Positions 1 through 10,320 of a stretch of DNA of 64,000 nucleotides are shown here, piece by piece. A program made the position numbers and the translations under genes. Under the pieces are notes generated by a model. That model was given only the letters and a program-made list of their open reading frames with translations, was not told where the DNA came from and searched no databases. The stretch comes from Ophioderma brevispina (Eukaryota > Echinodermata > Ophiuroidea > Amphilepidida > Ophiodermatidae): contig JAMKCH010014193.1 of assembly GCA_023653785.1 (NCBI GenBank), forward strand, positions 1-64,000, in the 5' to 3' direction. Position 1 is the stretch's first letter. Every line of letters starts with the position of its first letter.

Positions 1-120
1 CCGCAGGCCTATAAATTTACGAATTTAATGAATATTTATTAGATTTTATGAATATTTATGAGATTTTATGAATATTAATGAGATAATTACATAAATATTC
101 ATGAGAGGGTTGCGCCGCAG
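1..120. repeat. AT-rich minisatellite with flanking direct repeat
   Basis: About three degenerate copies of a roughly 20-bp unit (GAATATTTATGAGATTTTAT) lie between two copies of CCGCAGGCCTATAAA (at 1-15 and about 115-129). It adjoins the telomere-like block. No coding potential is seen. Confidence 0.7.
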
Positions 121-149
121 GCCTATAAAGGCCAGTGATCTAATCGTTA

Positions 150-390
150 CAGTGACTTAGGGTTAGGGCGAAAGCCCAGTGATCTACTCGCCCCAGTGAT
201 CTACTCGCCCCAGTGACTTAGGGTTAGGGCGAAAGCCAAGTGATCTACTCGCTACAGTGACTTAGGATTAGGGTTATGGTTAGAGTTAGGGTTAATCCTA
301 ACCCTAACTCTAACCCTAACCCTAACCCTAACTATTAACCCTAAACATAAACCCTAACCCTAACCCTAACTCTAACCCTAACCCTAATAC
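150..390. repeat. Interstitial telomeric repeats, head to head
   Basis: From about 157 to 292 the strand carries TTAGGG motifs, first embedded in a unit ending GGGCGAAAGCC plus CAGTGATCTACTCGCC, then as degenerate TTAGGG/TTATGG/TTAGAG. From about 294 to 388 it switches to CCCTAA, with CCCTAACT variants. The TTAGGG-then-CCCTAA order is the head-to-head arrangement. TTAGGG is the usual telomere repeat of most deuterostomes and many other animals. A true chromosome end would show one orientation only and would not continue into unique sequence. Confidence 0.85.
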
Positions 391-394
391 CGAA

Positions 395-820
395 TAAAAC
401 TAATTATTAACAGAATAAAGCAATACTTAGAATATTTAACATCGTTACAAACGAGGACGTCCTCAGTTGTAACAATGTTATCGTTTATATAGTGAAAAGT
501 CAGGTGTGTCCTCGGTTGTAGGTGAAAACAAACGCGCACACACACATTCACACACAGAAGTCGACTATGCGGGAAACTTTTTCTGCATCGTGAGCATTCC
601 ATGCTCATGACACAGTCAATTAAAACATCACTTCATTAGCATGATAGTCACTTTTATTTTGGGATTTCCCTTCAAAGCTTGTCAGAAACCCATGATTTTA
701 TGCCCGATTTGTATAAAGTACATGTACATGGTTTCTCAGCTGTTTCAAACAGATTTACATTAACACTAACACATGAGTGACTAAACCCATTTTTGAGGGT
801 TTCATAGGTTCAATTCCTGG
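395..820. other. No gene seen
   Basis: AT-rich sequence with a short CA-rich patch near 535-555. The open frames are short and match nothing I recognise. Confidence 0.5.
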
Positions 821-1064
821 ATGGTGGGCAGTGCCGTAACCTCGTGGGGAGGGGGGACAGGACAGTTGCCCCCCCCCCTGGTTACACCACTGCAAAAATT
901 AGTGAATTAGTGATTTTCTGCACACGTGCCAATTTACTGTGAAAACAACATACTATACTATACTATACAAACAAATTTTAATATATCCTTTCCCCCTGAA
1001 AATATATGTGCCCCCCCCTTTCCCCCATCCCTGAAAAAAAGCTGGTTACGCCACTGATGGTGGG
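821..1064. mobile_element. Non-autonomous hAT-type MITE with 8-bp TSD
   Basis: The element runs from 829 (CAGTGCCGTAAC) to 1056 (GTTACGCCACTG). The two ends are inverted copies of each other with one mismatch. They are flanked by a perfect 8-bp direct repeat, ATGGTGGG, at 821-828 and 1057-1064. An 8-bp duplication with CAGTG-type termini is the hallmark of hAT superfamily insertions. The 228-bp interior has C-rich stretches and no transposase, so it would have to be moved in trans. The intact target duplication suggests a fairly young copy. Confidence 0.85.
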
Positions 1065-1493
1065 TGACCTTTTCTTTCAGCTATTATTTATGTTACATAG
1101 TGTATAGGTTAAAGGTGCTTGGTCCGATTTTTGTCTGTCGTGTTCTCTGCTTGCTTGGAGAACCTGACACTTGTACACACTGAGTATCAAGTACCGTGGG
1201 AAATAAACCTGCGGTTTTGATGCTAGACGCGATAATGCATAGTGCAATGCCCTATTCACTACTGTGCTAATATTGATCAATAAAACTTTAGTTTTTTATC
1301 TGTATCTTAGAGAAAGAAATGGATTTGAAACTGAAATTTCAAGACGACAATGAGAAAAATACGGCTTTTTATCTGATATCAAAATTGATACTACTTCCGG
1401 GTAAATTTGTAAAACCGGGTAAAGACCTTTAAGAACAAGCACCTTTAAGAATGGTGTTGTCAAATTTCTCAATTTATTTGTTATTTCTTCCAG
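1065..1493. other. Intron or upstream sequence, no gene seen
   Basis: Sequence between the MITE and the first recognisable IPO13-like exon. The minus-strand frame at 1077-1280 resembles nothing known. A polypyrimidine tract and CAG just before 1494 act as the exon's splice acceptor. Confidence 0.5.
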
Positions 1494-1585
1494 ATGTATG
1501 CTTTTTCGCTATTGAGAGAACCTATTGTTGAATCATCTCTATGCAATATTAACCAGAGTCATGAACAGCACGCTCCATGGCAAAG
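1494..1585 (+). CDS. IPO13: IPO13-like exon (first in window)
   Basis: This 92-base exon-like segment is preceded by a pyrimidine tract and CAG and followed by the strong donor GTAAGT. One frame is open throughout and ends ...HAPWQ plus two bases. In vertebrate importin-13 the motif ...YSWQ directly precedes the HTEALLYGFQSIAE segment. The next exon here starts HLEACLFAFRSIAE, so the two fit end to end. The N-terminal part of this exon is poorly conserved. Importin-13 is a karyopherin-beta made of HEAT repeats that carries cargo through nuclear pores in both directions (UBC9, MAGOH-Y14, eIF1A in vertebrates). Splice phases do not match the next exon exactly (one base off), so either a base is wrong or the gene is damaged. 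Confidence 0.6.
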
Positions 1586-2719
1586 GTAAGTGGGAATATT
1601 CAGGTAAATTCCTCACTCCCTATGATAGGTGCAACTAGACTGGTTTGAAATTTATTAATCTTTTCCTGGAGATTGCCAGCGCATGCAAGTGTTGAAAAAA
1701 CTCCAAAACCCATGCATCTTGGCCGGACCTCACACGCAACCTCTGTATATTAGTGACAGTGGCGCTACTCTTCCAATTAAGCTAACAGTCAGGCTGTCAG
1801 AGGAGGCAATAGAATATCAGAATATGTGTTAGGAGGTCCGAAAGGTGTCCATCGCCTTCTATCCCCTGATAGCTCAGAACGGTAAATTTTACATTATACA
1901 AATTAATCTTGATTTTTGTGAAATTTTTTAACTACATTGTTCTCCAGGCAGACTAGAATGAATATTTTATTATCTTCCTGGAGATGGCCAGTGCCACGCA
2001 AGTGTTGGGGATTTTTATCTTTCAGTGGGAAGAACAGCCTTTCAGAGACATTCACTTGCTGTCCTGTATTACGGAGACATGATCTAATTGGGGGGGGGCA
2101 ATCCAGGGACTTCCAAGGGATACATTTTGACAGTTTCTACAAACTTTTTGTGTAATCAAGTTTGTTTTTACTAGTGTTCATTATTTTTTTTTAGCCTCTG
2201 TCTAGAATTCGCTGGACTCAGTACAGATGAGGGACAAGCTCGGGCCAAAAAATAGGGCCAAATGTCAAGTTGAAGTGGAGATGTGCAATTCCTCCAACTC
2301 ACCCCACTCTTCCCCACCCCCTCCTCACTATGTGCTGCCAATCAGGTCTCAGTTTCAGCCTATGGTAATAACCCTTTTTCTTATTGTTTGGCACAATCAA
2401 ACCAATTTGCGTGCAATCTGGAGGCACAATTTCACGAATTGCAAAAACGTTCAAAATTTTGAGAACAAAATGGCAAATATGGTTAAATTTGGCTCAAAAA
2501 TCTGCTTCTCTCAGTCTTCTTCCGGTATAGCTATGAGTCACATTTTTTTGGCGGAAATTGATATAATATGGGTCCAACTTCCATCAGACTCCTCCGGAGA
2601 CACAATCCCTACCAAACAACGTGATACTTACTCCCGAGCCACTTCTGTCCCGTTTTCCTGCCCTTTCCTGCCCCCCCCGGCGCCCATAACCTTTGTAAAG
2701 TGTAATGGTATGGCTAGAT
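1586..2719. other. Intron with SINE-like remnant
   Basis: Non-coding sequence between IPO13-like exons. A tRNA-like A-box (TTAGCTTAATTGGAAGAG on the minus strand) lies at about 1775-1795 with a weak B-box-like stretch near 1720, suggesting a decayed SINE head. A phrase around CCTGGAGATxGCCAG occurs twice (about 1665 and 1978). The 168-codon open frame at 2227-2733 matches nothing and is biased by CCCC runs. Confidence 0.45.
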
Positions 2720-2997
2720 CGAGGGTGTATTAGTCCAATCCCCAATGCACCCGTTTTTTAAATTCCATTCAATAGGGTCATTAACCCACCAAATCCTATT
2801 CTTAACGCATAAAAAAAAAACCCTGACTTTTACACTCATTTTTAGCCCTCAAGCGTTAGTACTTATGGATTTTTAGCATGATCACGAATCCTTTGTGTTC
2901 CTCTAACTTGAACACTTTTATCCATAAGTACTGACAATGTGTTTATTACAGTACAGATAGGTACGTTGCAATGCATTATTGGTTCAAAACACCTCTG
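2720..2997 (+). mobile_element. MITE family A, copy 1
   Basis: About 280 bp, with a start GAGGGTG and an end CACCTC that are inverted copies. It is about 75-80% similar by eye to the segments at 24421-24712 (same strand) and 61064-61370 (reverse strand). Shared phrases include AATCCTATTCTTAAC, TTTACACTCATTTT and AAGTACTGACA. It has no coding capacity. This copy lacks a clear target duplication and appears the most decayed. Confidence 0.75.
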
Positions 2998-3076
2998 TGT
3001 CTACAATGATCATACACTAAAATGTTTAATTGGGGATGACAAACAATCGCATTTTGTTCTCCTCATTTGCTTTCAG

Positions 3077-3145
3077 CATCTGGAGGCTTGCCTGTTTGCG
3101 TTCCGGTCCATAGCAGAGGGCGGAGACTTTGGCGATGATAGATGC
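3077..3145 (+). CDS. IPO13: IPO13-like exon
   Basis: A CAG acceptor after a pyrimidine-rich stretch opens a 23-codon segment, HLEACLFAFRSIAEGGD..., matching importin-13 HTEALLYGFQSIAETID in the same order and spacing. This is a conserved HEAT-repeat helix pair near the middle of the family's roughly 960 residues. The downstream donor is weak: the first usable GT is GTATCT at 3146, so the true end could differ. The phase with the preceding exon is off by one base. The exon encoding the following VPGLIGLIP-type helix was not found before the next exon at 9646. Confidence 0.7.
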
Positions 3146-3428
3146 GTATCTAATTTATTACAACTTTGTACCTCAGATAACATGTCACATGGAACAACTG
3201 GCATCTAACCGTCCCTCCTATATGCTCGGTAATTGCACCGACTGGTTTAAAAATGGTCAAAATTGATGAATGCACATTTTTTGTGACCTTAACACTGATT
3301 TCCTTCCTCTTGTTCATAGATATGAAAAAAAATAAGCTGATTGTGATGTTGTGTCATGAATGGTGAGCAATATTCTTATTACACTGCTCTTGGGGCATTG
3401 GAGCTATGAAATAAACTCAAGAGGGGGA

Positions 3429-4008
3429 AACGCTCGTGTTATTGAATAAGCCAACAACTAACCCGATTTCCTCACACCTCTCGCGCCATCCTTGTTGTTG
3501 CGCACCAGCCGCGCTTCGTCGCTGTTACTGCCCACGAACACGCACCTACATATCTCTTGCGTCACTCGTAGTATGTTATCAATTGGTGCATTTCCTCCCG
3601 ATCTCATTGTCTGATCGGCCGATTTTTCCTCAATTATTAATGCGAAACCATCGATGGAAAGAAACCACGCATCTAAAAGATGCCTGCATTCCTAATGCAC
3701 AAAAAGTCCCGATGACCCCTGTTAAATTTTGCTTAGGAAAAGAGATATGGAGTCCCGAGTGAAGCTTGTGGCATCAGTTGTTATTGTTGTTTTTTTCACT
3801 CGCTGAGTGTGACGAACGTAAAATACGGGCGTTGCTCATAAATACCGAAGGACTTTCCAATACACGATACTAAACCAAATATGGTGGTGCCCAAAACTAT
3901 GTTACTGAAGTGAGTATGCCTTGTTCATTATAGATAACTTTTAGGCACCTTGATTTTGGTACGCCGTTTGTGGAGAATCCGCTGTCCTCTTATGATAAGT
4001 CCCTTGTC
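3429..4008 (+). repeat. Dispersed repeat family B, copy 1
   Basis: About 570 bp that is clearly homologous to 17619-18192. Shared phrases include CACAAAAAGTC, GATGACCCCTGTTAA, TTTTGCTTAGGAAAAGA and TACGCCGTTTGTGGAG. The copies differ by substitutions and many small indels. No coding frame is conserved between them, and no terminal repeats are obvious. It is probably a non-autonomous transposon or an internal fragment of one. Confidence 0.75.
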
Positions 4009-5400
4009 TAGGGGTCCACACTGTTGTATTCTGTCCATTTACAGACAAAATGAAATTTATGTTCTTCAAAGTTGATATAATCTGCACATTAATACACCTT
4101 GCTGTTAACAATGCTATGGATAATTATTAGCCGCTTAGATTTTTTACAGAATACCAGTTTTGATTTGGAGAAATTATTTTTGGTGTCGCTGAATATGGTA
4201 GGATTACCTAGGTCGTATGTGTGTGTGATTCTGTATGTCTTTATACAGTGGCAATGTAAGTGCAGAGGGCACGGGCCATGACCCCCACCTTGTCATCCGG
4301 AAAGTGATTAGTCGGATGTGAGAGGTTCAGATAATTGTTGGTTATTCGCAAGAAAAGCAGTCTTTCAGGTGAATGTAGCTTGTATTCGCCACTTCTAATG
4401 GAAATTGGTGTAAAAACTGTATTTTGCATTGTCATGAACAGTTACAGCATTAACAGCACATTTTTGAAGAGCACCTCCAATTTTCAAATTTGATGATTTT
4501 GGCACAGTTAATGTTATTTTGTGGGTCAATTTTAGAGTAATTCCGTGACCGTGAGAGCAGAGCATCATTCTCAGTGGATTTTTCGTCTATGAAGTTAATG
4601 AACAAATTTAGCGGGGTTGCCCCTCCGGAAAGTGTTGCGGATCCGGAAGGGGGAAAATTTCCTATACAGTGAATACAAAGTGTTAAATCTTAATATGCTC
4701 CGATTTCTTTCTTTAAAAAATGGCTCAAATTGTTTAACTTTTTTCTTCAGAGACTGCAATAAAAACCAATTTTTGCACCGTCTAACATATTTTTAAAATT
4801 CGGATATCAATAAGTTCATGGGGTTGAACTTGTTTGTCAGTTTTCTCGATAAACAACTACAAATGAGATTGCCAACTACTTTTTGGATGCAATCCCCGTG
4901 GAAAGGTTAACACTAATTTGAGTCCAATTTTAAAAGAAATCGGAGCAATATTAAAGATTAACCCTTTGATGACCTTTGACTTTTGACTAATTTTTGGTGC
5001 CTAATACCTTGTAACCATACTTTGTCGGTAGTACAAACTATACCCTTTTTTTTGAATCCTTTACAACAAGACGAACACTTTGGTTACCTTTTTACCAGTA
5101 AATCAAGCATTTTTCATTGTTGACACCCTGTATTATTAATTTTCCCTCCCCCTCCTGATTCCCTCCAACACTTCTCGATGGCACCCCTCTAAATAAGTTC
5201 ATTACAAAAAAAAAAAAACCCCTTTTCCCATAGAAGACAAACCACTGAGAAATGAGGCTCTGCTCTCCACGTCACGGAATGCCCCAAATTACCAACAGTT
5301 GGTAATTGTTATCTAGGAAACTATACCCTCTGCAAACGAAAATGCTCAAAAATTCATATTTATGATAAAATAAATGAGTTTTTCATTAATTAAAATTGGG
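4009..5400. other. Intronic, no gene seen
   Basis: AT-rich sequence without recognisable coding, RNA or transposon ends. A stretch at about 4990-5140 (ACAAACTATACCCTTTTTTTTGAATCC) loosely resembles the arm of the palindrome at 12905-13680, so it may be a distant copy of that repeat. Confidence 0.45.
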
Positions 5401-5407
5401 AATCCCA

Positions 5408-5800
5408 GATTAATAATAATAATAATAGCCAGAGATTTATATATGCGCCTTAGGGCTATTGGGCTCTAAGCACTTTCACAAATGGCAGCTGATCACTGTG
5501 CCCCAACCATACCATAAACCATTCGCTCATTCAAGGGATGCAGCAGATCGGGATCAATCACGCTTTTCTTCCCTTATCAGCAACATACATCGAGATAGCC
5601 ATCGCAGCCGTGACCAGCTTCCCAAATATCGGCATGGGTAAAATCGGGACAACCAAGCGTTTAATTTCTTGTCCATGGAATTCAAGATAGCTGAATCTCA
5701 CTGGGCTCGAACGCACGCCTATACGCATGGGTGATCATACACTGGAGTCGAGCGGTTATCTGATTGAGCTATCTTGAGCTATCTTGTCCATTATACTGGA
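5408..5800 (-). mobile_element. tRNA-derived SINE, minus strand
   Basis: On the minus strand the tRNA-like head has an A-box (ATAGCTCAATCAGATAAC, near 5758-5775) and a B-box (GCGTTCGAGCCC, 5703-5714). The body ends with a conserved tail block, GCGCATATATAAATCTC, followed by an (ATT)n tail at 5410-5426. Head, body and 3' tail are in the order expected of a SINE. The tail block resembles that of the SINE at 22755-23110 and the LINE end at 32150. Part of this element is duplicated at 6436-6640. Confidence 0.8.
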
Positions 5801-7236
5801 AATGCTAAGTTTATGTCTGTTCATGATGATATAATGCCAACCCCCCCTGGTCAAGAAATCCATGCCATGACCTCTAACTAGACTGCCCTGCACCAATAAA
5901 ACAACTAATGATGACGTAGAACACGCTATTTCTGGCTCATTTCATATTGAAAGGCTGTTTCCAACAGTCATTGAATTATTATTTGAGATCTCCAATATTA
6001 ATTATTCTAATTATAAAATTACTACTATTCGTTTGCAACATATAGCCATTTTCGAGCTTAACCAGTCCCAGGTATATTTTACTAGCTAGTTACCAATGAC
6101 CGTGGAAAAAAAATGTCAACATTTTGGAAAATTGGATGCGCGCTCACAAGAATGTGCCTATTATTGCTTTAACGTGAGGTTTTGCCTTGCTCAATTTTGG
6201 GGGGACTTATCATAATTGATGTGGGCAAATTTTTTTCAAAACTCTATATAGACGAGTAGATGCTATGGTCATTTTGGCTGCTAAAAACGAATCTGGCAAG
6301 CATTTTTATCTGACATGAATTTTTGACCTGGTTCTGTGGATTTTAAATTTTGCATGTGCAAGAAGTTCTTCTCAACCTATTTTGTCAGAAACACAATCTT
6401 AAAGCCACAGTTTTTTTTTTTTTTTTTTTTTTCAAACATACATCGAGATAACCATCGCAGCCGGGACCAGCTTCCCAAATATCACATGGGTAAATCGGGA
6501 CAACCAAGCGGTTAATTTCTTGTCCAGGGAAATTACAAGATAGCTGAATCTCACAGGGATCGAACGCACGCCTATACGCATGGATGAGCATACACTGGAG
6601 TCGAGCGCTTACCTGATTGAGCTATCTTGTCCATTATACTGGAAATGCTAAGTTTATGTCTGTTCATGATGAAATAATGCCACCTCAAGAAAATACCATG
6701 CCATGACCTCTAACTTGACTTGCCTGAACCAATAAAACACTAATGGATGAGCGTAGACACGCTATTTCCCGGCTATTTCATATTGGAAGGCTGTTACCAA
6801 CAGCTATTGAATTATTATCGGAGATCTCCAATATTAATTATTCTAATTATAAAATTCCTTCGTTTGCAACATATAGACATTTTCGAGCTTAACCATTCAC
6901 AGGTATAGTTTACTAGCTAGTTACCAATGTAACCGTGTAAAAATCTCAACATTTTTGGAAAATTGGAGGCGCTCTTCACAAGAATGTGCTATTATTGCTT
7001 TAACGTGAGGTTTTGCCTTGCTCAATTTGGGACTATCATAATTGAGGTGGGCAAATACTTTTTTCAAAACTCTATATAGACGAGTAGATGCTATGGTCAT
7101 TTTGGCTGCTAAAAACGAATCTGGCAAGCATTTTGATCTGAAATGAATTTTTGACCTGGTTCTGTGGATTTTAAATTTTGCATGTGCAAGAAGTTCTTCT
7201 CAACCTATTTTGTCAGAAACACAATCTTAAAGCCAC
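5586..7236 (+). repeat. Tandem duplication of about 0.85 kb
   Basis: Copy 1 (about 5586-6410) and copy 2 (about 6436-7236) share order and sequence from AACATACATCGAGATA to TTAAAGCCACAGTT, including the SINE head. They are separated by a T run at 6411-6432. Differences are mainly one- or two-base indels plus some substitutions. Copy 1 lost or gained small segments such as an extra AGCTATCTTG. No gene is present in either copy; open frames here are chance frames. Confidence 0.85.
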
Positions 7237-7552
7237 AGTTAGTCATATTGCAAATTTGGTGTTTAGTTTTGCTCTCAACTGGGAGTGTTGCAACATACAT
7301 TACATGTCAACAGAAATTACCATTCTGTGTCTTCTTTGTATATCCACAAGTCATAATGGCTCGTGGTGGTGTCAATTTTCTTATGCTGATTAAGTTGTTC
7401 CGGGTCCACGTGTATCCTGATAACGGATGCTCCTAACATGGCCCACGTTGAGGCTGGGGATGGATTGGGAACAGTCAGGGGTTTTCACCCTTATTCAAAA
7501 CTGGCTGCAATGCATGTACACGGGACTGACAGCTTAACATCCCCTCCAAATG

Positions 7553-7775
7553 TGCTTTCATGATTCATTTGCCCAATTCCAAGTGAACCATGGAGGAGAG
7601 CGGTATTCTGTTCTTGATCAATAGCTGGTATACAGATCAAATCCAGAATTGAGTACCGTACCCAGGTAAATCTCAGCAAGTGTCTCCACCAGGATTCAAA
7701 CCCAGGATTTTTTTGGTAAATTTGGGTAAGAGGCAAGCACCCCAAACCACTAGATCATTCTCTCGCACCATTCTA
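7553..7775 (-). mobile_element. tRNA-derived SINE, minus strand
   Basis: Minus-strand A-box TGATCTAGTGGTTTGGGG lies at about 7740-7760 and B-box GGGTTTGAATCC at 7691-7704. The body segment at 7555-7610 recurs at 38278-38330 (CATGATTCATTTGCCCAATT, then CCATGGAGGAGAGCGGTAT). It belongs to the same family as the head at 38740-38815. Confidence 0.75.
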
Positions 7776-8260
7776 AGTGAAAAAGGAAGTAACATTTCAG
7801 ACTGCCATTTCAAGAGCATTATTTAGCCAGCACTGAGGGCATGACGGGCTGCTGACAGTAACCTTAAACTTACAGACCATTCCTACGATTGGCCAAAAGT
7901 CCAAAGTTTAAAGTTGGAAGTTTAAATCACCATCGTTTCATTTTACTGCCAACTTTGGTCACTCATAGCAATGGTTTATACCCATGGTCCCTAACACTAG
8001 GCCTAACACTAGGCCTAGCACTAAAGTTAAACTAAAGGTATTCCTTATCCAAACCAAACCCAGCATACGTTTTATCCCCCGGCCTAAAAGGGCATGGGGG
8101 ATTTTGCGACAGCAGATTCCTTCTGTGTGTCTGACTGTGTGATGTTTTGACTATAGTCAGAAAATTAACTGGTTCTCTCAATACTTTGACAAATATCATT
8201 GTGTTGAAACTTCTTTCACTCATTTTTGTGTCACCTGCCTTAAGGGAGGAAGACACATAG
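7776..8260. other. Intronic, no gene seen
   Basis: Non-coding. It contains a short tandem of CTAACACTAGGC near 7990-8020 and leads into the AGGTCA-rich repeat family. Confidence 0.4.
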
Positions 8261-8935
8261 GGATCACTTTGTCCACTATTGTTGTCTGTTGTTGTTGTTG
8301 TGGTGTATTGTTATTGTCTGTTGTGAAAAAGGGTTAACATTTGTTGCCTGTAATATCCGCATACTTCGATAGATTTAAACCAAACTTGAAGTGCAGCATG
8401 GGATCCCGCATTTGTTGATGAGGTCAGTGGTCACATGTCATGGTCAAAGGTCGTGCAAGGTCAAGTTGTAAGATAGGCTGAAAATGTAAAATTGACCTCT
8501 TTGAAAAGTTGAAGTTCAATTGGAACCAAACTTGGTTTATGAAGATTACATGCAAACCCTCATTTGTTTATCAGGTCAAAGGTCACATATCAGGTCAAAG
8601 GTCACACATCAGTTCAAAGGTCACACATCAGGTCAAATGTCACATATCAGGTAAAAGGGTCCAATCATGGTCAAAGGTCACCTCAAGTTAAGAGGTCACA
8701 TCAAGTCAAAGGTACATATCAAGGTCAAAGATCAATCTCAACGGTCCAGATCACATATCCAAGTCAAAGATCCACATATCAAGGTCAAAGATCATATCAA
8801 GGTCAAAGATCATATCAAGGTTTTCAAAGATCAACTATCAAGGTCAAAGGTCACTCAAGGTCAAAGGTCACATCAAGGGCAAAGCGTAACATTCAAGGTC
8901 AAGGTCACATATCACGGTCAAAGGTCATATGAAGC
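8260..8935. repeat. AGGTCA-rich minisatellite family, block 1
   Basis: A leader (GGGATCACTTTGTCCACT ... TGTGAAAAAGGGTTAACA, 8260-8560) is followed by about 370 bp of degenerate units of 20-25 bp built around GGTCAAAGGTCACATATCA. The same leader occurs at 33035-33180. GGTCAAAGGTCA contains two AGGTCA hexamers one base apart (DR1), the consensus for RXR/PPAR/HNF4-type receptors. Whether any receptor binds is unknown. Confidence 0.8.
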
Positions 8936-9204
8936 CTATTATTCACAACTATTATTGAACTAATTATTGCAAGGCGACATGAGCGGTTCCAAAAGACCGC
9001 AATGTTTAGGGGGCCGCCACTTAGCTGTCAGGGCCACTTAGCAATCGTTGTGCATGCATGTTGTGTGGAAAGTGTGGTGTGTGTGTGTATGGGTGTGTGG
9101 ATGTGGTGTGTCACTAAATTAGATTTTTTTATATTACCTAATGGATCAAGTTTGAACTTCAATGGAACCAACTTCTGTCATAGGTGTTCAATGGGAACCC
9201 CATC

Positions 9205-9460
9205 AGTAACGTTGATGAGTCAAAGGTCATGTTGGATGTCAAAGGTCATGTTGGAAGGTCAAAGGTCATGTTGGAATGTCAAAGGTCATGTTGGAAGGGC
9301 AAAGGTCATCGTGCGGGTCAAGTGTAAAATGGCTAAAATGTAAAATTTACCTAAATTGAAAACTTGAAGTTCATTGGAACCAAACTTGTAATTATAGGTG
9401 CACCTGCGATCCCTCATATGTTGATGAGGTCAAAGGTCATGTGCCAGGGTCAAAGATCAT
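9205..9460. repeat. AGGTCA-rich minisatellite, block 2
   Basis: Tandem copies of AAAGGTCATGTTGGAxGTC (five or so between 9220 and 9310), then the family phrase TTGAAGTTCATTGGAACC and further AAAGGTCATG units. It is related to block 1 and to 33170-33400. Confidence 0.75.
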
Positions 9461-9645
9461 GGGGCGGCCCACAGCTTATATTCTTTGAATATAGCGAGCG
9501 CGAAAGCCGAGAACCGCAAAATTCTAGTTTAAATTGCCATACCATATAGTGAAAATATCCAGGGAATAAGAGCAGATCAGATGTTAAGTAGTCATTCTAC
9601 TTTGATCATTTAAATACTTGCTTTTTCTTCCCCACTATATGCCAG

Positions 9646-9714
9646 GTGCTTATTCTGAGTGGCTTGCTGACACACCAGAAATGCTAGGCTCAGCTGTTCC
9701 ACTTTTACTCTCAG
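9646..9714 (+). CDS. IPO13: IPO13-like exon (SEWLAD segment)
   Basis: This 69-base exon has an acceptor CAG at 9643-9645 and a perfect donor GTAAGT. It reads (G)AYSEWLADTPEMLGSAVPL and so on, matching importin-13 ...IGALSEWLADHPVMINSVLPL... The phase is self-consistent (2 + 22 codons + 1). SEWLAD is one of the best conserved strings of the protein, lying in a mid-protein HEAT repeat, and it separates importin-13 from its paralogue transportin-3. At least one exon on either side was not found (between 3145 and 9646, and between 9714 and 24114). Confidence 0.85.
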
Positions 9715-9779
9715 GTAAGTCATTCTCCTTTTGATTAGTGTATAACGTGGCAAAAGACTGTATCTCATACCAATTACCA

Positions 9780-10320
9780 TAGCAATTTGCAAATCAATCA
9801 TTCAATGAATTTATTTCCATCTCCAACTCAATATAGGTACCAAATCTATTACAAAAGAAAAATAAGGATGTGGAGGAGATGTGGATACCACATAAACGCA
9901 GAGCGTGATTAGTTGTGGTAACCAATAAGAAAGGTTACAAGAGAAAACAAGATCAGAACATAACACACAGATACATAGCCATCCCAGAACGTGCCTCCCC
10001 TCCCTGAAATCCAATCACTATCATAACCCACCCATTTCCCCCTGCCCAAATAAAGGCACACAAACAAGATTAAATTAACAACATATACGTAGCTACATAA
10101 TTCATATACGCGATAGACAAAATGCCATATAGGAGAAACAAATGGACAGATCGGTTGAGAAAAAAGTGATTTAGTAAAAAAAAAAAGCCTGCTTGATGTT
10201 AAATTGGGAAAGTAGAAGGTAATCAAGTTATTGGACGGGGTATTTAATGATAATGAGTCATAATATGAGCTTTCAGTACAGTTTTGAACCTGAATAAAGA
10301 CGAACATATTTTAAGGTAAT
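9780..10320 (-). mobile_element. Possible LINE 3' UTR fragment
   Basis: Read on the minus strand, the sequence ends GAGATGGAAATAAATTC then ATTGAATGATTGA. That is an AATAAA-containing terminus followed by a short TTGA-type repeat, as in many CR1/L2-type LINE ends. A 132-codon minus-strand frame (10307-9909) is open but has low-complexity hydrophobic composition and matches no known protein. I see no reverse transcriptase motif, so this remains tentative. Confidence 0.3.

Noticed and set aside
2227..2733. 168-codon plus-strand open frame as a gene
   Set aside because: No recognisable domain, no splice context, composition driven by CCCC runs, and its end runs into a MITE.
8509..8963. Overlapping frames in three phases rich in VKGHxxGQRS
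   Set aside because: They are translations of the AGGTCA minisatellite; all phases are open because the unit lacks stops.
9909..10307. 132-codon minus-strand frame as a membrane protein gene
   Set aside because: Hydrophobic low-complexity composition from T-rich DNA, no homology, and the surrounding sequence looks like a LINE 3' end.
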